Shown here piece after piece: positions 52,942 through 64,000 of a stretch of 64,000 nucleotides of DNA. Origin of the DNA: a bacterium (GTDB lineage: Bacteria > Myxococcota_A > Bradymonadia > UBA7976 > UBA1532). The notes under the pieces are model-generated. The model was not told where the DNA came from and did no database searches. It saw only the letters and a list, made by a program, of their open reading frames with translations. The DNA lies in NCBI GenBank assembly GCA_030426085.1, contig JAUHYW010000035.1, forward strand, positions 1-64,000, given 5' to 3'. The position numbers and the translations under genes are program-made. Each line of letters opens with the position of its first letter. Within the stretch, counting starts at the first letter, position 1.

Positions 52942-55900
52942 ATGGTGATGCGCCGGAGGCGGTCGGTCGGTATCGGCTTGTGGGTCCTGATCGCGGTCGG
53001 CTGCACGCCAGCGGCGGAGGATCCACCCCTGGTCATCGGTGGGGGCGACGCCGCGGCCGACGCTTCGGTCGAGCCCGACGCCGCGCCCGATCCCGACGCC
53101 GCCCTCGACGGGGCGCCCGAGCCCGAACCCGACGCCGACCTCGACGGGGCGCCCGAGCCCGAACCCGACGCCGACCTCGACGGGGCGCCCGAGCCCGAAC
53201 CCGACGCCGCCCTCGACGGGGCGACCGAGCCCGACACCGATCCCGACGCGACGCCCGATCCCGACGCGACGCCCGAGCCCGACGCCGCGTCCGAACCCGA
53301 CGCAGACATCGACAGCGCGCCCGAGCCCGACGCCGCGCCTGAGCCCGACGCCGCCTCGCAGTGCATGCCCGGCGCGGTCGAGCCGTGCCCCCTCGTCGGC
53401 GGCTGCGTCGGCCAGCGGGCTTGCGTGGACGGCGTCTGGAGCGCTTGCGGCGCGCGGCCCGAGCGCTGCGACGGCGCCGACGACGACTGCGATGGCGCCG
53501 TGGACGAGGACTTCGCCGACCTCGGCGACCCCTGCGCCGCCGGGGCCGGCGCCTGCGCGGCGGACGGGGCCCGGGTCTGTGACCCCGACGGCGCGGGCAC
53601 CCGCTGCGACGCCGCGCCGGGGGAGCCGGCGGACGAGGCGTGCAACGCCATCGACGATGACTGTGATGGCACCGTCGACGAAGGCTTCGCGCTCGGCGCC
53701 GCCTGCGCGGTCGGCGAGGGGGCGTGCCTCGCCGCGGGGCGGATCGTCTGCGGGCCGGATGGCGCGGCCGCCTGCGAAGCGGCGCCGGGTGAGCCGACTG
53801 ACGAGGCGTGCAATGCCATCGACGATGACTGCGATGGTGCCGTCGATGAAGGCTTCGGGCTCGGCGACGCCTGCGCGGTCGGCGAGGGGGCGTGCCTCGC
53901 CGCGGGGCGGTTCGTCTGCGGACCGGATGGCGCGGCCGCCTGCGACGCGGCGCCGGGTGAGCCGGCGGACGAAGCGTGCAATGCCATCGACGATGACTGT
54001 GATGGCATCCCTGACGAAGGCTTCGGGCTCGGCGACGCCTGTACGGTCGGCGAGGGGGCGTGCCTCGCCGCGGGGCAGCTCGTATGCGGACCGGATGGCG
54101 CGGCCGCCTGCGACGCGGCGCCGGGTGAGCCGACGGACGAGGTGTGCAATGCCACCGACGACGACTGCGATGGCGCCTCCGATGAGGGGCTGGGCCTCGG
54201 CGAGCCGTGCGCGGTCGGCGTGGGCGCGTGCGCGGCCGCCGGCGTCGTCGCCTGCGCGGGCGACGGCGCGACGGGGTGCGACGCGGCGCCCGGTGATCCC
54301 GCCGACGAAGCGTGCAATGGCATCGACGACGACTGCGATGGCACCCCCGACGAAGGCTTCGCGCTCGGCGAGGCCTGCGCCGTCGGCCGCGGGGCCTGCG
54401 CGGTCGAGGGGGTGCGGGTCTGCGCGCCCGATGGCGCCGCGGCGTGTGACGCCCTGGCCGGGGATCCCACCGATGAACTGTGCAACGGCGTCGACGACGA
54501 CTGCGACGGGTCCGTCGACGAAGGCTTCGGCCTCGGCGAGCCGTGCGCGGCGGGCGTCGGCGCCTGCGCGGCCGATGGGGTGCGGGTCTGCGCCGACGAC
54601 GGCGGCGCGCGGTGCGGGGCCGCCGCCGGCCAGCCGGTGGGCGAGCTGTGCAATGGCGTCGACGATGACTGCGACGGCGCCCCCGACGAGGACTTCCCCA
54701 CCCTGGGCGATGACTGCGCGGCCGGGCTCGGGCTCTGCGCGGCGGCGGGCCGGCTGGTCTGCGCCGCCGACGGCGGGGGCCCGGTGTGCGACGCCCCGGT
54801 GGGTGAGCCGACGCCCGAGCTGTGCGACGGGGTGGACGGCGACTGCGACGGCCTGATCGACGAGGCGGCGCCCTGCCCGCTCGGCGAGCGCTGCGCCGCC
54901 GGGGTCTGCTTCGATCCGTGCGCCGGCGTGGTCTGCGGGGCCGACGAGCAGTGCTGGAGCGGGCGCTGCGTCGACCCCCTCGCCCCCGAGGGCTTCGTGC
55001 GCTTCGAGCCGGGCGGCTTCACGATGGGCTCGCCGCCCGACGAGCCGGGGCGCGGCGCCGACGAGCTGCCCCATCGGGTCGACATCGCCCACCCGTTCGA
55101 GATCGCCGTCACCGAGACCGCCCACGGCCGCTGGCGGGCGTGGATGGCCGGCGTGCCGACGTGGGTCTCGCCCTGCGGGGACGACTGCCCGGTCGAGCAG
55201 GTGACCTTCGCCGCGGCGGCGGCCTACGCCAACGTGCGCTCCGCGGCGGAGGGCTTCGTGCCGTGCTACACGCTGTCGTTCTGCGATGGCAGCCCCACCG
55301 GCCGCGGGGGGCGCAGCTACGACTGCTTCGTGGAGTCGTCCGGGGTGGCGTGCAGCGGCTACCGGCTGCCGACCGAGGCCGAGTGGGAGTACGCCGCCCG
55401 CAGCGAGGGGCGGCCCGATCGGTACCCCTGGGGCGAGGCGCAGGCCGACTGCCGCCGGGCGGTGCTCGACGAGCCGGCGGCGGGCGGCGACGGCTGCGGG
55501 CGGGGCGGGGCGTCTCCCGTCTGCGCCCGCTCGCCGCAAGGCGACACCGCCCAGGGGCTGTGCGACATGGCGGGCAACGTGCGGGAGTGGGTCGAGGACG
55601 TCTACCAGCCCTATGACTATGCCTTGGGGCCGGCCCCGGTGGATGGCAGCGCCCAGACGCTCGGCGGGCGCGATCGGGTCGTCCGCGGCGGCGGGTGGCT
55701 CCTCGACTGGCGCTTCGCCCGGGTGGCCGAGCGGATGAGCGCCCGGGCGGACGTGGGCCGGGCGGGCACCGGCTTCCGGCTGGCCCGCACCGCGTACGAC
55801 TGCGCGCCGGCCGCCGGCGAGCCGGGGATCGGCGCGCCGTGCGCCGTGGGCGTCGGGGCCTGCGCGGCCCCGGGAGAGATCCGCTGCGGGCTCGAGGGGG

Positions 55901-57207
55901 CCCTGGTGTGCGTCGGCGAGCCGGGCGCGCCGATGGACGAGCGGTGCGACGGGGTGGACGAAGACTGCGACGGGGTGATCGACGAGGAGACCTCGGGCGG
56001 CGCCTGCGTCACCGCGCTGGTGGGCCCGTGCGTCGACGGCACCGTGGCGTGCGTCGAGGGCGCGCTGGCCTGCGTGCCGGACACCCCGCCGACGCCCGAG
56101 ACCTGCGACGGCGCCGACGAGGACTGCGACGGCGCGGTCGACGAAGACACCGACGGGGCCCCGTGCAGCTCCGGCCAGCCGGGCATCTGCGAGCCGGGCG
56201 CCACCCTCTGCGTGAGCGGGCGCGCGCTCTGCCCCCGCCTGCTCGATCCGACCGACGAGCTGTGTGACACGATCGATCAGGACTGCGACGGCCGGGTCGA
56301 CGAGTGGGGGGCGTGCCCCGAGGGCCTGACGTGCAGCGACGGGGCGTGCAGCGACGCCTGCGTGGGGGTCGAGTGCGCCCCGGGCGAGTCGTGCTGGGCC
56401 GGGCAGTGCGTGGGCTTCGTGGCGTTCGCTCCGGGGGTCTTCGTGATGGGCAGCCCGCTCGACGAGCCGGGGCGGGACGAGGACGAGGCGCCGCACGAGG
56501 TGACCATCACCCGGCCGTTCGCCATGCAGCGCACCGAGGTGACCCGCCGCCAGTGGTCGACGCTGATGTTCACCGATCCCGGCGACCCTCGGGACCTCGA
56601 CCTCCCCCAGACCGAGGTCGACTGGTGGAGCGCGGCGCTGTACGCCAACGCCCGCTCCCGGGTCGAGGGGCTCGAAGAGTGCTACGCGCTCGCCGACTGC
56701 AACGACGCGCCGCCGGGCCCCGACCTCGAGTGCGCGTCGGTGCAGATGGTGGGCCTGGACTGCGCCGGCTACCGGCTGCCGACCGAGGCCGAGTGGGAGT
56801 ACGCCGCGCGCGACGGGGGCGCGGCCCGGCTCTTCCCCTGGGGGGACGCCGACGGCACCTGCGAGCGGGCGGTGATCTTCGACCCCGCGGTGCACCCGAC
56901 CCGCCGGGGCTGCGGCGAGAACGCGCCCGACGCCGTGTGCTCCCGATCGCCGCAGGGGGACACCGGGCGCGGGCTGTGCGACATGGCGGGCAACGTGGCC
57001 GAGTGGACCGAGGACGGCTTCGGCGATTACGCGGACGCCCCGGTCGACGGCAGCGCCCAGTTGGTGCTGGGCCAGGGCCGGGTGCTGCGCGGGGGGAGCT
57101 GGTTCAACTCGAACGCCTCCGCGCGGGTGGCCGCGCGCACCTGGGGCCAGCCCGACGTGGGCAACCGCACCTGGGGTCTGCGGCTGGTGCGCACGCTGCC
57201 CGAGTGA
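52942..57207 (+). CDS. Giant lipoprotein: MopE-like repeats and two SUMF1-like domains
   Basis: The protein has 1421 residues. A lipoprotein signal (GIGLWVLIAVGC) and an acidic linker of PEPDADLDGA repeats (to residue 140) lead to nine or ten MopE-like repeats (about 170-640), each about 56 residues with CxxxDDDCDGxVDEGF. The first SUMF1/FGE-like domain (684-952) has FTMGSPPDEPGR, RLPTEAEWEYAAR, GLCDMAGNVREW and RGGGW. Three more MopE repeats lead to a second SUMF1-like domain (1157-1421). Neither has the WxC...C copper-binding pair of true formylglycine-generating enzymes, so enzymatic activity is doubtful; both carry GLCDMAGNV in place of the usual GLYDMAGNV. The likely role is calcium- or metal-binding at the surface. 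Confidence 0.88.
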   Translation: MVMRRRRSVGIGLWVLIAVGCTPAAEDPPLVIGGGDAAADASVEPDAAPDPDAALDGAPEPEPDADLDGAPEPEPDADLDGAPEPEPDAALDGATEPDTDPDATPDPDATPEPDAASEPDADIDSAPEPDAAPEPDAASQCMPGAVEPCPLVGGCVGQRACVDGVWSACGARPERCDGADDDCDGAVDEDFADLGDPCAAGAGACAADGARVCDPDGAGTRCDAAPGEPADEACNAIDDDCDGTVDEGFALGAACAVGEGACLAAGRIVCGPDGAAACEAAPGEPTDEACNAIDDDCDGAVDEGFGLGDACAVGEGACLAAGRFVCGPDGAAACDAAPGEPADEACNAIDDDCDGIPDEGFGLGDACTVGEGACLAAGQLVCGPDGAAACDAAPGEPTDEVCNATDDDCDGASDEGLGLGEPCAVGVGACAAAGVVACAGDGATGCDAAPGDPADEACNGIDDDCDGTPDEGFALGEACAVGRGACAVEGVRVCAPDGAAACDALAGDPTDELCNGVDDDCDGSVDEGFGLGEPCAAGVGACAADGVRVCADDGGARCGAAAGQPVGELCNGVDDDCDGAPDEDFPTLGDDCAAGLGLCAAAGRLVCAADGGGPVCDAPVGEPTPELCDGVDGDCDGLIDEAAPCPLGERCAAGVCFDPCAGVVCGADEQCWSGRCVDPLAPEGFVRFEPGGFTMGSPPDEPGRGADELPHRVDIAHPFEIAVTETAHGRWRAWMAGVPTWVSPCGDDCPVEQVTFAAAAAYANVRSAAEGFVPCYTLSFCDGSPTGRGGRSYDCFVESSGVACSGYRLPTEAEWEYAARSEGRPDRYPWGEAQADCRRAVLDEPAAGGDGCGRGGASPVCARSPQGDTAQGLCDMAGNVREWVEDVYQPYDYALGPAPVDGSAQTLGGRDRVVRGGGWLLDWRFARVAERMSARADVGRAGTGFRLARTAYDCAPAAGEPGIGAPCAVGVGACAAPGEIRCGLEGALVCVGEPGAPMDERCDGVDEDCDGVIDEETSGGACVTALVGPCVDGTVACVEGALACVPDTPPTPETCDGADEDCDGAVDEDTDGAPCSSGQPGICEPGATLCVSGRALCPRLLDPTDELCDTIDQDCDGRVDEWGACPEGLTCSDGACSDACVGVECAPGESCWAGQCVGFVAFAPGVFVMGSPLDEPGRDEDEAPHEVTITRPFAMQRTEVTRRQWSTLMFTDPGDPRDLDLPQTEVDWWSAALYANARSRVEGLEECYALADCNDAPPGPDLECASVQMVGLDCAGYRLPTEAEWEYAARDGGAARLFPWGDADGTCERAVIFDPAVHPTRRGCGENAPDAVCSRSPQGDTGRGLCDMAGNVAEWTEDGFGDYADAPVDGSAQLVLGQGRVLRGGSWFNSNASARVAARTWGQPDVGNRTWGLRLVRTLPE
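53104..53235. repeat. 36-bp in-frame repeats in the giant lipoprotein linker
   Basis: Units 53104-53139, 53140-53175 and 53176-53211 start CTCGACGGGGCGCCCGAGCC and encode a 12-residue LDGAPEPEPDAD repeat; a fourth is partial. They are nearly identical, so recently copied. Confidence 0.85.
53467..54840 (+). repeat. 168-bp tandem repeats encoding MopE-like modules
   Basis: The TGCAAxGxCATCGACGAxGA landmark, which encodes the CNxIDDDCDG motif, starts at 53641, 53809, 53977, 54145, 54313, 54481 and 54649, exactly 168 bp apart (56 codons). The flanking steps, 53467-53641 and 54649-54823, are 174 bp. Units 2-5 are the closest to identical. Confidence 0.9.
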
Positions 57208-57295
57208 CGGGAGGCCGTCGCCTCCGGTGGCGACGGCGCCCGCCGCGCTGCTACCCTCGGGTCGCCCGTTGCTTCCCCGGCCCGCCGAGACCCCG

Positions 57296-58813
57296 ATGCG
57301 ACTCAACGTCTTCGCCGCTCTCACCGCGCTCCTGCTCGCCCCGACCGCCACCCTCGCGGTGGACGGGGTGACCGCCGCCTCCCGCAAGACCCAGTACGCC
57401 GGCACCCAGGACGCCGTGCTGTGGATCGTGGGCGAGGGTTTCTCCCAGGGGGTGCAGGCGACCCTCAGCGGCGACGGCATCACCGTCGAGGCCGCCGATC
57501 GGGTGCCCGAGGCCCAGCGCATCGACGGGGGCCAGGGCGACGGCATCGCGCTCTACTTCAGCATCGCCGCCAGCGCGACCCCCGGCCTGCGGGACGTCGT
57601 GGTGACCGATCCCGACGGCTCGTCGGCCATCGGGCAGGGGCTGGTCGAGATCCTCGCCGCGGTCGAGGGCGGCCCCCCGGCCCCCGAGATCCCGCCCTCG
57701 ACGGTCGACCGGGTGACCCGGGCCAGCCCGAACTACGCCGAGCAGGGCGACCAGGTGAACCTGTGGATCGTCGGCGGCGCGTTCGAAGCCGGCGCCCGGG
57801 TGACCTTCGACAACCCCGGCCTCGGCCCGGCGATGGTCGACGGGCGCAGCCTGCCGGTGGAGGTGCTGCGCAACGCCGAGAGCGAGAACGGGCAGGCCGA
57901 CGGCATCCAGTACTTCATGCGGGTGACGCCCGACGCGGCGACCGGCTTCGTGGCGATCACCGTCACCAACCCCGACGGCTCGACCGCCACCGGGCGCGAC
58001 CTGTTCGAGATCGTGCCCCCGGGCAGCGTGCCCGTGCCCCGGGAAGGGGACGCCGACGTGGACTCGATCACCGGCGCCTCGCCCCCGGGCGCGTTCTCCG
58101 GGCGGGACGTGGCGCTGTGGATCTGGGGCGAGGGCTTCACCACCGGGGCCACCGTCGAGTTCGACCACCCCGGCATCCAGCCCTTCGCCCCGCCCGAGGT
58201 CGTCGAGGACAGCCGCAGCCACCCGGGCTACAGCGGCATCCGCAACTTCCTCAACGTCGCCGCCGACGCGACCCCGGGGCCGGTGACGGTCACCGTGGTC
58301 AACCCCAACGGCACCCGGGCCGAGGCCCGGGGGTTGCTGACCATCGTCGACGGCCGGGGGCAGGGGGGCGCGGTCACCGATCTGGGCAACTGCCCCGACC
58401 CGTACACCAGCATCGCCGGCATCGACCGGGTCGTGCCCGACGAGGTCGTCCGGGGGGCGCCGGTCACCGTCGCGGTGCAGGGGCAGGCGTTCGCCTGCGG
58501 CGCGGGCATGCTCATCCCCGGCGGCGGCCTGCGCCCGCTGAGCCCGCCCCGGCTGGTGCGCGACTCGGCCAACCCGTTCTATACGACGCTGTTCTGGGAG
58601 CTGGAGGTCGCTTCGGACGCCGCGCTCGGCGACCGGGCGGTGACCGTGGTCAACCCCAACAACAGCTCGAAGACGCTGCCGGTGGGCTTCACCATCGTCG
58701 ACCCGCCCAAGGCGAAGGACGACGATTTCAACTGCCGCGCCGCGCCCGGTGAGGCGCCCGCCGGCTGGCTGTGGATACTGCTCGTGCCCCTCGCCGCCCT
58801 GCGTCGCCGTTGA
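57296..58813 (+). CDS. IPT/TIG-like exported protein with MYXO-CTERM-like tail
   Basis: The product has 505 residues. The signal peptide (LNVFAALTALLLAPTATLA) is followed by four beta-rich repeats of about 100-120 residues, each with a pattern like ALYFSIAASATPGLRDVVVT and DPDGSSA (NLWIVGGAFEAGARVTFDN, FVAITVTNPDGSTA), resembling IPT/TIG Ig-like domains. The C-terminus is a Cys (FNCRAAPGEAPAG), a hydrophobic helix (WLWILLVPLAAL) and RRR, as in the MYXO-CTERM sorting signal that is processed for surface display. The start is the ATG before the signal peptide, 23 codons inside the longest frame. The next gene starts at a TTG overlapping its stop. Confidence 0.82.
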   Translation: MRLNVFAALTALLLAPTATLAVDGVTAASRKTQYAGTQDAVLWIVGEGFSQGVQATLSGDGITVEAADRVPEAQRIDGGQGDGIALYFSIAASATPGLRDVVVTDPDGSSAIGQGLVEILAAVEGGPPAPEIPPSTVDRVTRASPNYAEQGDQVNLWIVGGAFEAGARVTFDNPGLGPAMVDGRSLPVEVLRNAESENGQADGIQYFMRVTPDAATGFVAITVTNPDGSTATGRDLFEIVPPGSVPVPREGDADVDSITGASPPGAFSGRDVALWIWGEGFTTGATVEFDHPGIQPFAPPEVVEDSRSHPGYSGIRNFLNVAADATPGPVTVTVVNPNGTRAEARGLLTIVDGRGQGGAVTDLGNCPDPYTSIAGIDRVVPDEVVRGAPVTVAVQGQAFACGAGMLIPGGGLRPLSPPRLVRDSANPFYTTLFWELEVASDAALGDRAVTVVNPNNSSKTLPVGFTIVDPPKAKDDDFNCRAAPGEAPAGWLWILLVPLAALRRR

Positions 58814-60495
58814 GGCTGACCCCGCTGGCCGCGCTGGCGCTCGTCGCCTGCGCCGGCGCCCCGCCCCCTGCTCCGCTGCCCCCCCCGCCCGGCGCGCCCG
58901 CCGGCCTCGCCGCGTGGGTCGTGATCCGCCCCGCGCTGCTCGACCGGGCGCTGACCGACTTCGACGCCCGGGTCGGCGATCAGACCGCGCTGGGCCCGTT
59001 CGGCGCCGCGCTGCGCCGGGCGCGGGGCGCGTTCGAAGACCGCATCGCCGATCTGGCGCCCGGGGCCCGCGACGGCTGGAGCGGCTGGGGCCTCGACCGC
59101 GCCGCGCCGCTGCGGATCGGGCTCGCCGCGCCCGATGGTCCCGCGCTGGGGCGGGCCCTGCTGGGGTCGCTCACCGGCGCCCCGGTCGACCTCGACGGCC
59201 TCGCCGGGTGGCGGGTCCGCATCGTGGGGCGGGTCGCGGCAGAGGGCCGGCTTCGGGCGGGCCTCGACCGGATCGCCGGGCGCATGGGCTGGCAGCTCGA
59301 GCCCGCGACCCCCCCGACCCGCTGGCGGGCCCGCGATCCGGCCGGCCTGCGCCTCGCCCTCACCGTGCACCGGACCGCCGACGGGGCCGAAGCCGCGCTG
59401 GACGTGGCGCTGCCGGCCCGCCCCGGGGGCCCGGTCGAGCCGCTGGCCATCGATGAGATCCCGTGGCCCGAGAGCCCGCCCGCGCCGCTGGCCGGGGGCG
59501 TGATGCCGGCCGGTCTGGCCGCCTGGGAGTCGGCGTTGCAGGCCGCCGCGGCCCTGACCCGGGCCCCGCCCGGCCCCGAGGGGGCGCCCGTGCGGGCCGC
59601 GGCGGCCGAGGTGCTCAGCCTGTGCGTCGAGCGCTGGACCCGGGCCGCGGGGCACGCCGAGCGGGTCGCCGCGGCGCTCGACGCGCCCGAGGGCCGGCCG
59701 CGGCTGCGGGCCGAGGTCCGGCTGACCGCCCGGGGCCGCGCGGGGTGGCGGGCGGCGACCGGGCCGACGCCGCTGACGACGCTCGACGGCCTGCCGGCGG
59801 CGATCCAGGCGGCGGTGGATCCGGACGCGTTCGACCGGACGCTGGCCCCCGACTGGACCACGATCGCCGGCTGCGCGGCGGGGCACCCGTTGGTCGTGGG
59901 GCTGGTGGCGCTGGCGGTGGCCCCCGGGCTCGCCCGCCCGGCCCGGCTGCCGGTGCCCGGCCCGGGGGACGGCTGGCCCGATCGCAGCCGGGGGCTGGCG
60001 GCGGCGGTGACCGGAGCGGCCGCGGTCGAGGGGCAGGCGGTGCCGACGCTGGCCGGGCTGGTGCGGGTGCCGCCCGATCACCCGGTCGATCCGGCCCCGC
60101 TCGGCGGGGGTACGCTGCGCCCGGCCCCCGAGGTGCATGTACGGCCGGGGCCGATGCCGGTCGCCTTCGGTGATCACCGCAGCGGAGACGCCCGGGCGCT
60201 GATCTTCGGCCTCGGCGCGGGGGCCCACCAGGCGCTGGTCGATCGGCTGGCCCCGAGCCCCGCCGCCGAAGGTCCGATCGTCACCGGGCACCTCGATCCA
60301 CAGGCCCTGGCCGACGCGCTGGCGGCGGCCGGTGAGGCGGGCGGCGGGGTGGTCGCGCTGCGGGCCCTCGGCGCGCGCTTCGGCCGGCTGCGGCTGGCCG
60401 CCACCCGGGAAGGGTCTACGGTGCACTGGACCCTCGATCTGCGCCCCCCCGCCGAGCCGGGGCGTGAACTTGATCGGGCACCGCACCCGCAGTAG
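58810..60495 (+). CDS. Predicted lipoprotein of unknown function, TTG start
   Basis: The product has 561 residues. TTG at 58810 overlaps the previous stop (TTGA) and gives RLTPLAALALVAC, lipobox LVAC. The mature protein has an Ala/Pro-rich start and then alternating helices and strands (WVVIRPALLDRALTDFDARVG, GLAAWESALQAAAALTRAPP, DARALIFGLGAGAHQALVDR). No known domain was identified. The only earlier start in this frame is a GTG at 58771, inside the previous gene. The TAG stop is part of the predicted TAGCGT -10 box of the next gene. Confidence 0.7.
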   Translation: MRLTPLAALALVACAGAPPPAPLPPPPGAPAGLAAWVVIRPALLDRALTDFDARVGDQTALGPFGAALRRARGAFEDRIADLAPGARDGWSGWGLDRAAPLRIGLAAPDGPALGRALLGSLTGAPVDLDGLAGWRVRIVGRVAAEGRLRAGLDRIAGRMGWQLEPATPPTRWRARDPAGLRLALTVHRTADGAEAALDVALPARPGGPVEPLAIDEIPWPESPPAPLAGGVMPAGLAAWESALQAAAALTRAPPGPEGAPVRAAAAEVLSLCVERWTRAAGHAERVAAALDAPEGRPRLRAEVRLTARGRAGWRAATGPTPLTTLDGLPAAIQAAVDPDAFDRTLAPDWTTIAGCAAGHPLVVGLVALAVAPGLARPARLPVPGPGDGWPDRSRGLAAAVTGAAAVEGQAVPTLAGLVRVPPDHPVDPAPLGGGTLRPAPEVHVRPGPMPVAFGDHRSGDARALIFGLGAGAHQALVDRLAPSPAAEGPIVTGHLDPQALADALAAAGEAGGGVVALRALGARFGRLRLAATREGSTVHWTLDLRPPAEPGRELDRAPHPQ

Positions 60496-60498
60496 CGT
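60470..60498 (+). promoter_or_regulatory. Predicted promoter TTGATC-N17-TAGCGT
   Basis: TTGATC (60470-60475) and TAGCGT (60493-60498) are 17 bases apart. Transcription would start near 60505, leaving a 54-base leader before the kinase ATG. Confidence 0.45.
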
Positions 60499-60558
60499 TC
60501 GATCGGCCGGGTCTGTCCGCGGCCGGGCGCACGCCCCCTCCGGTCACCAGGAGCAACG

Positions 60559-63474
<2,916 letters not shown>

Positions 63475-64000
63475 AATCCGGGTCAGGGGCGCCGACCCTG
63501 GGCCGACCCGACCCCGCCGGCCCGTCCTCTCGGCCGACTCTGCGCCGCGCCGACCCCGCCGGCCCGTCCTCTCGCGTGACCCTACGCCGCGCCGACCCCG
63601 CCGGGCCGCCCTCTCGCGTGGCCCTACGCCGCGCCGGCCCCGCCGGCCCGTCCTCTCGCGTGACCCTACGCCGCGCCGACCCCGGCGGCCCGTCCTCTCG
63701 GTCGACCCTACGCCGCCCCGATCGCGTCGACGGGATCTGCCCGCCGGGGGAACGCGGCGCAGATCGCGCCGGCGGGGCACGCCGCCGTGACCCTACGCGA
63801 CGACAGGCCCGCCCGAGGGCCCGTCGCCGCCGACCCTGCGCGCCGCGCGCCTCGACGTCGGGCCCCCGTCGGCGACCCCCACGACGCGCACCCGCCGAGG
63901 GCGGGGCCCCGAAGGCGATACCTGCGACGTCGATGTCTCGAAATCGGGCCCGCGTCGGCGACTCCTGTGACGTGCATGTCTCGAAGTCGAGGCATCGCCG
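63475..64000. other. Non-coding repeat-rich end of window
   Basis: No gene is convincing here. A 42-bp repeat occupies 63510-63719. The rest (63720-64000) is GC-rich, with a loose repeat of GACGTCGATGTCTCGAAATC and GACGTGCATGTCTCGAAGTC at about 63927 and 63968. Long open frames on both strands here are translations of the repeats. Confidence 0.65.
63510..63719. repeat. Five tandem 42-bp units at right end
   Basis: Units begin GACCCCGCCGGCCCGTCCTC at 63510, 63552, 63594, 63636 and 63678. They differ by a few bases each and are 14 codons long. The sequence is unrelated to the 42-bp units at 171-296 and 720-845, but the period is the same. Confidence 0.88.

Noticed and set aside
51814-57546. 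A 1910-codon minus-strand open frame opposite the giant lipoprotein
   Set aside because: The frame spans several plus-strand genes with clear parvulin, MopE and SUMF1 motifs, and its translation is repetitive without known domains.

Overview
The window is very GC-rich (third codon positions almost all G or C) and reads as a chromosomal segment of a Myxococcota (myxobacterium-like) species. The evidence is: four Hanks-type Ser/Thr kinases, three of them with N-terminal zinc ribbons; an AgmX/PglI-type C-terminal domain; many lipoproteins with Pro-Glu-Asp-Ala or Pro-Asp-Met linkers; MopE-like DDDCDG repeats; a MYXO-CTERM-like tail; FabL-type enoyl reductase; and an infC that appears to start at ATC. 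No rRNA, tRNA, cas genes, IS elements or complete prophage were seen.

Layout. 1-1760 is a non-coding repeat field: 42-bp repeats in opposite orientations, then palindromes embedded in GGGACC-type microsatellites. 1761-7634 holds a tandem cyclic-nucleotide-binding protein, then a tight run of CDP-alcohol phosphatidyltransferase, phosphocholine-type cytidylyltransferase, PaaZ/BoxD-like aldehyde dehydrogenase, thioesterase and DusA. 7810-12694 encodes envelope proteins: Prc-like protease, trypsin-like lipoprotein and AgmX-domain protein. 12824-21717 mixes housekeeping (infC, an S1-domain protein) with hypothetical proteins, an enoyl-CoA hydratase and a CPBP-family membrane protein. 21786-28854 is a four-gene overlapping operon headed by a pseudo-caspase/Ser-Thr-kinase fusion, followed by a membrane-anchored extracytoplasmic protein and two propeller-like lipoproteins. 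28955-31491 is a divergent kinase pair. 31589-34102 has a TrmJ-like methyltransferase and secreted or lipid-anchored proteins. 34631-38468 is a three-gene overlapping operon: sigma-like factor, ZAS-type anti-sigma protein, and exported caspase-family protease with a barrel-like C-terminus. 38832-43529 has FabL, another SDR, NhaA and an ABC-F ATPase (YbiT type). 43534-52890 is mostly envelope proteins and lipoproteins plus an enoyl-CoA hydratase, ending in a compact PDZ/membrane/parvulin cluster. 52942-60495 encodes a giant MopE/SUMF lipoprotein, an IPT/TIG-like MYXO-CTERM-like protein and a lipoprotein. 60559-63474 is the fourth kinase. The window ends in another 42-bp repeat array.

The most interesting systems are the sigma/anti-sigma/caspase-barrel operon and the catalytically dead caspase fused to a transmembrane kinase; both link caspase folds to signalling. 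The repeat field at the left end and the strict 168-bp internal repeat of the MopE-like gene are the most striking DNA-level structures. All functions are inferred from motifs read by eye; no database search was run.
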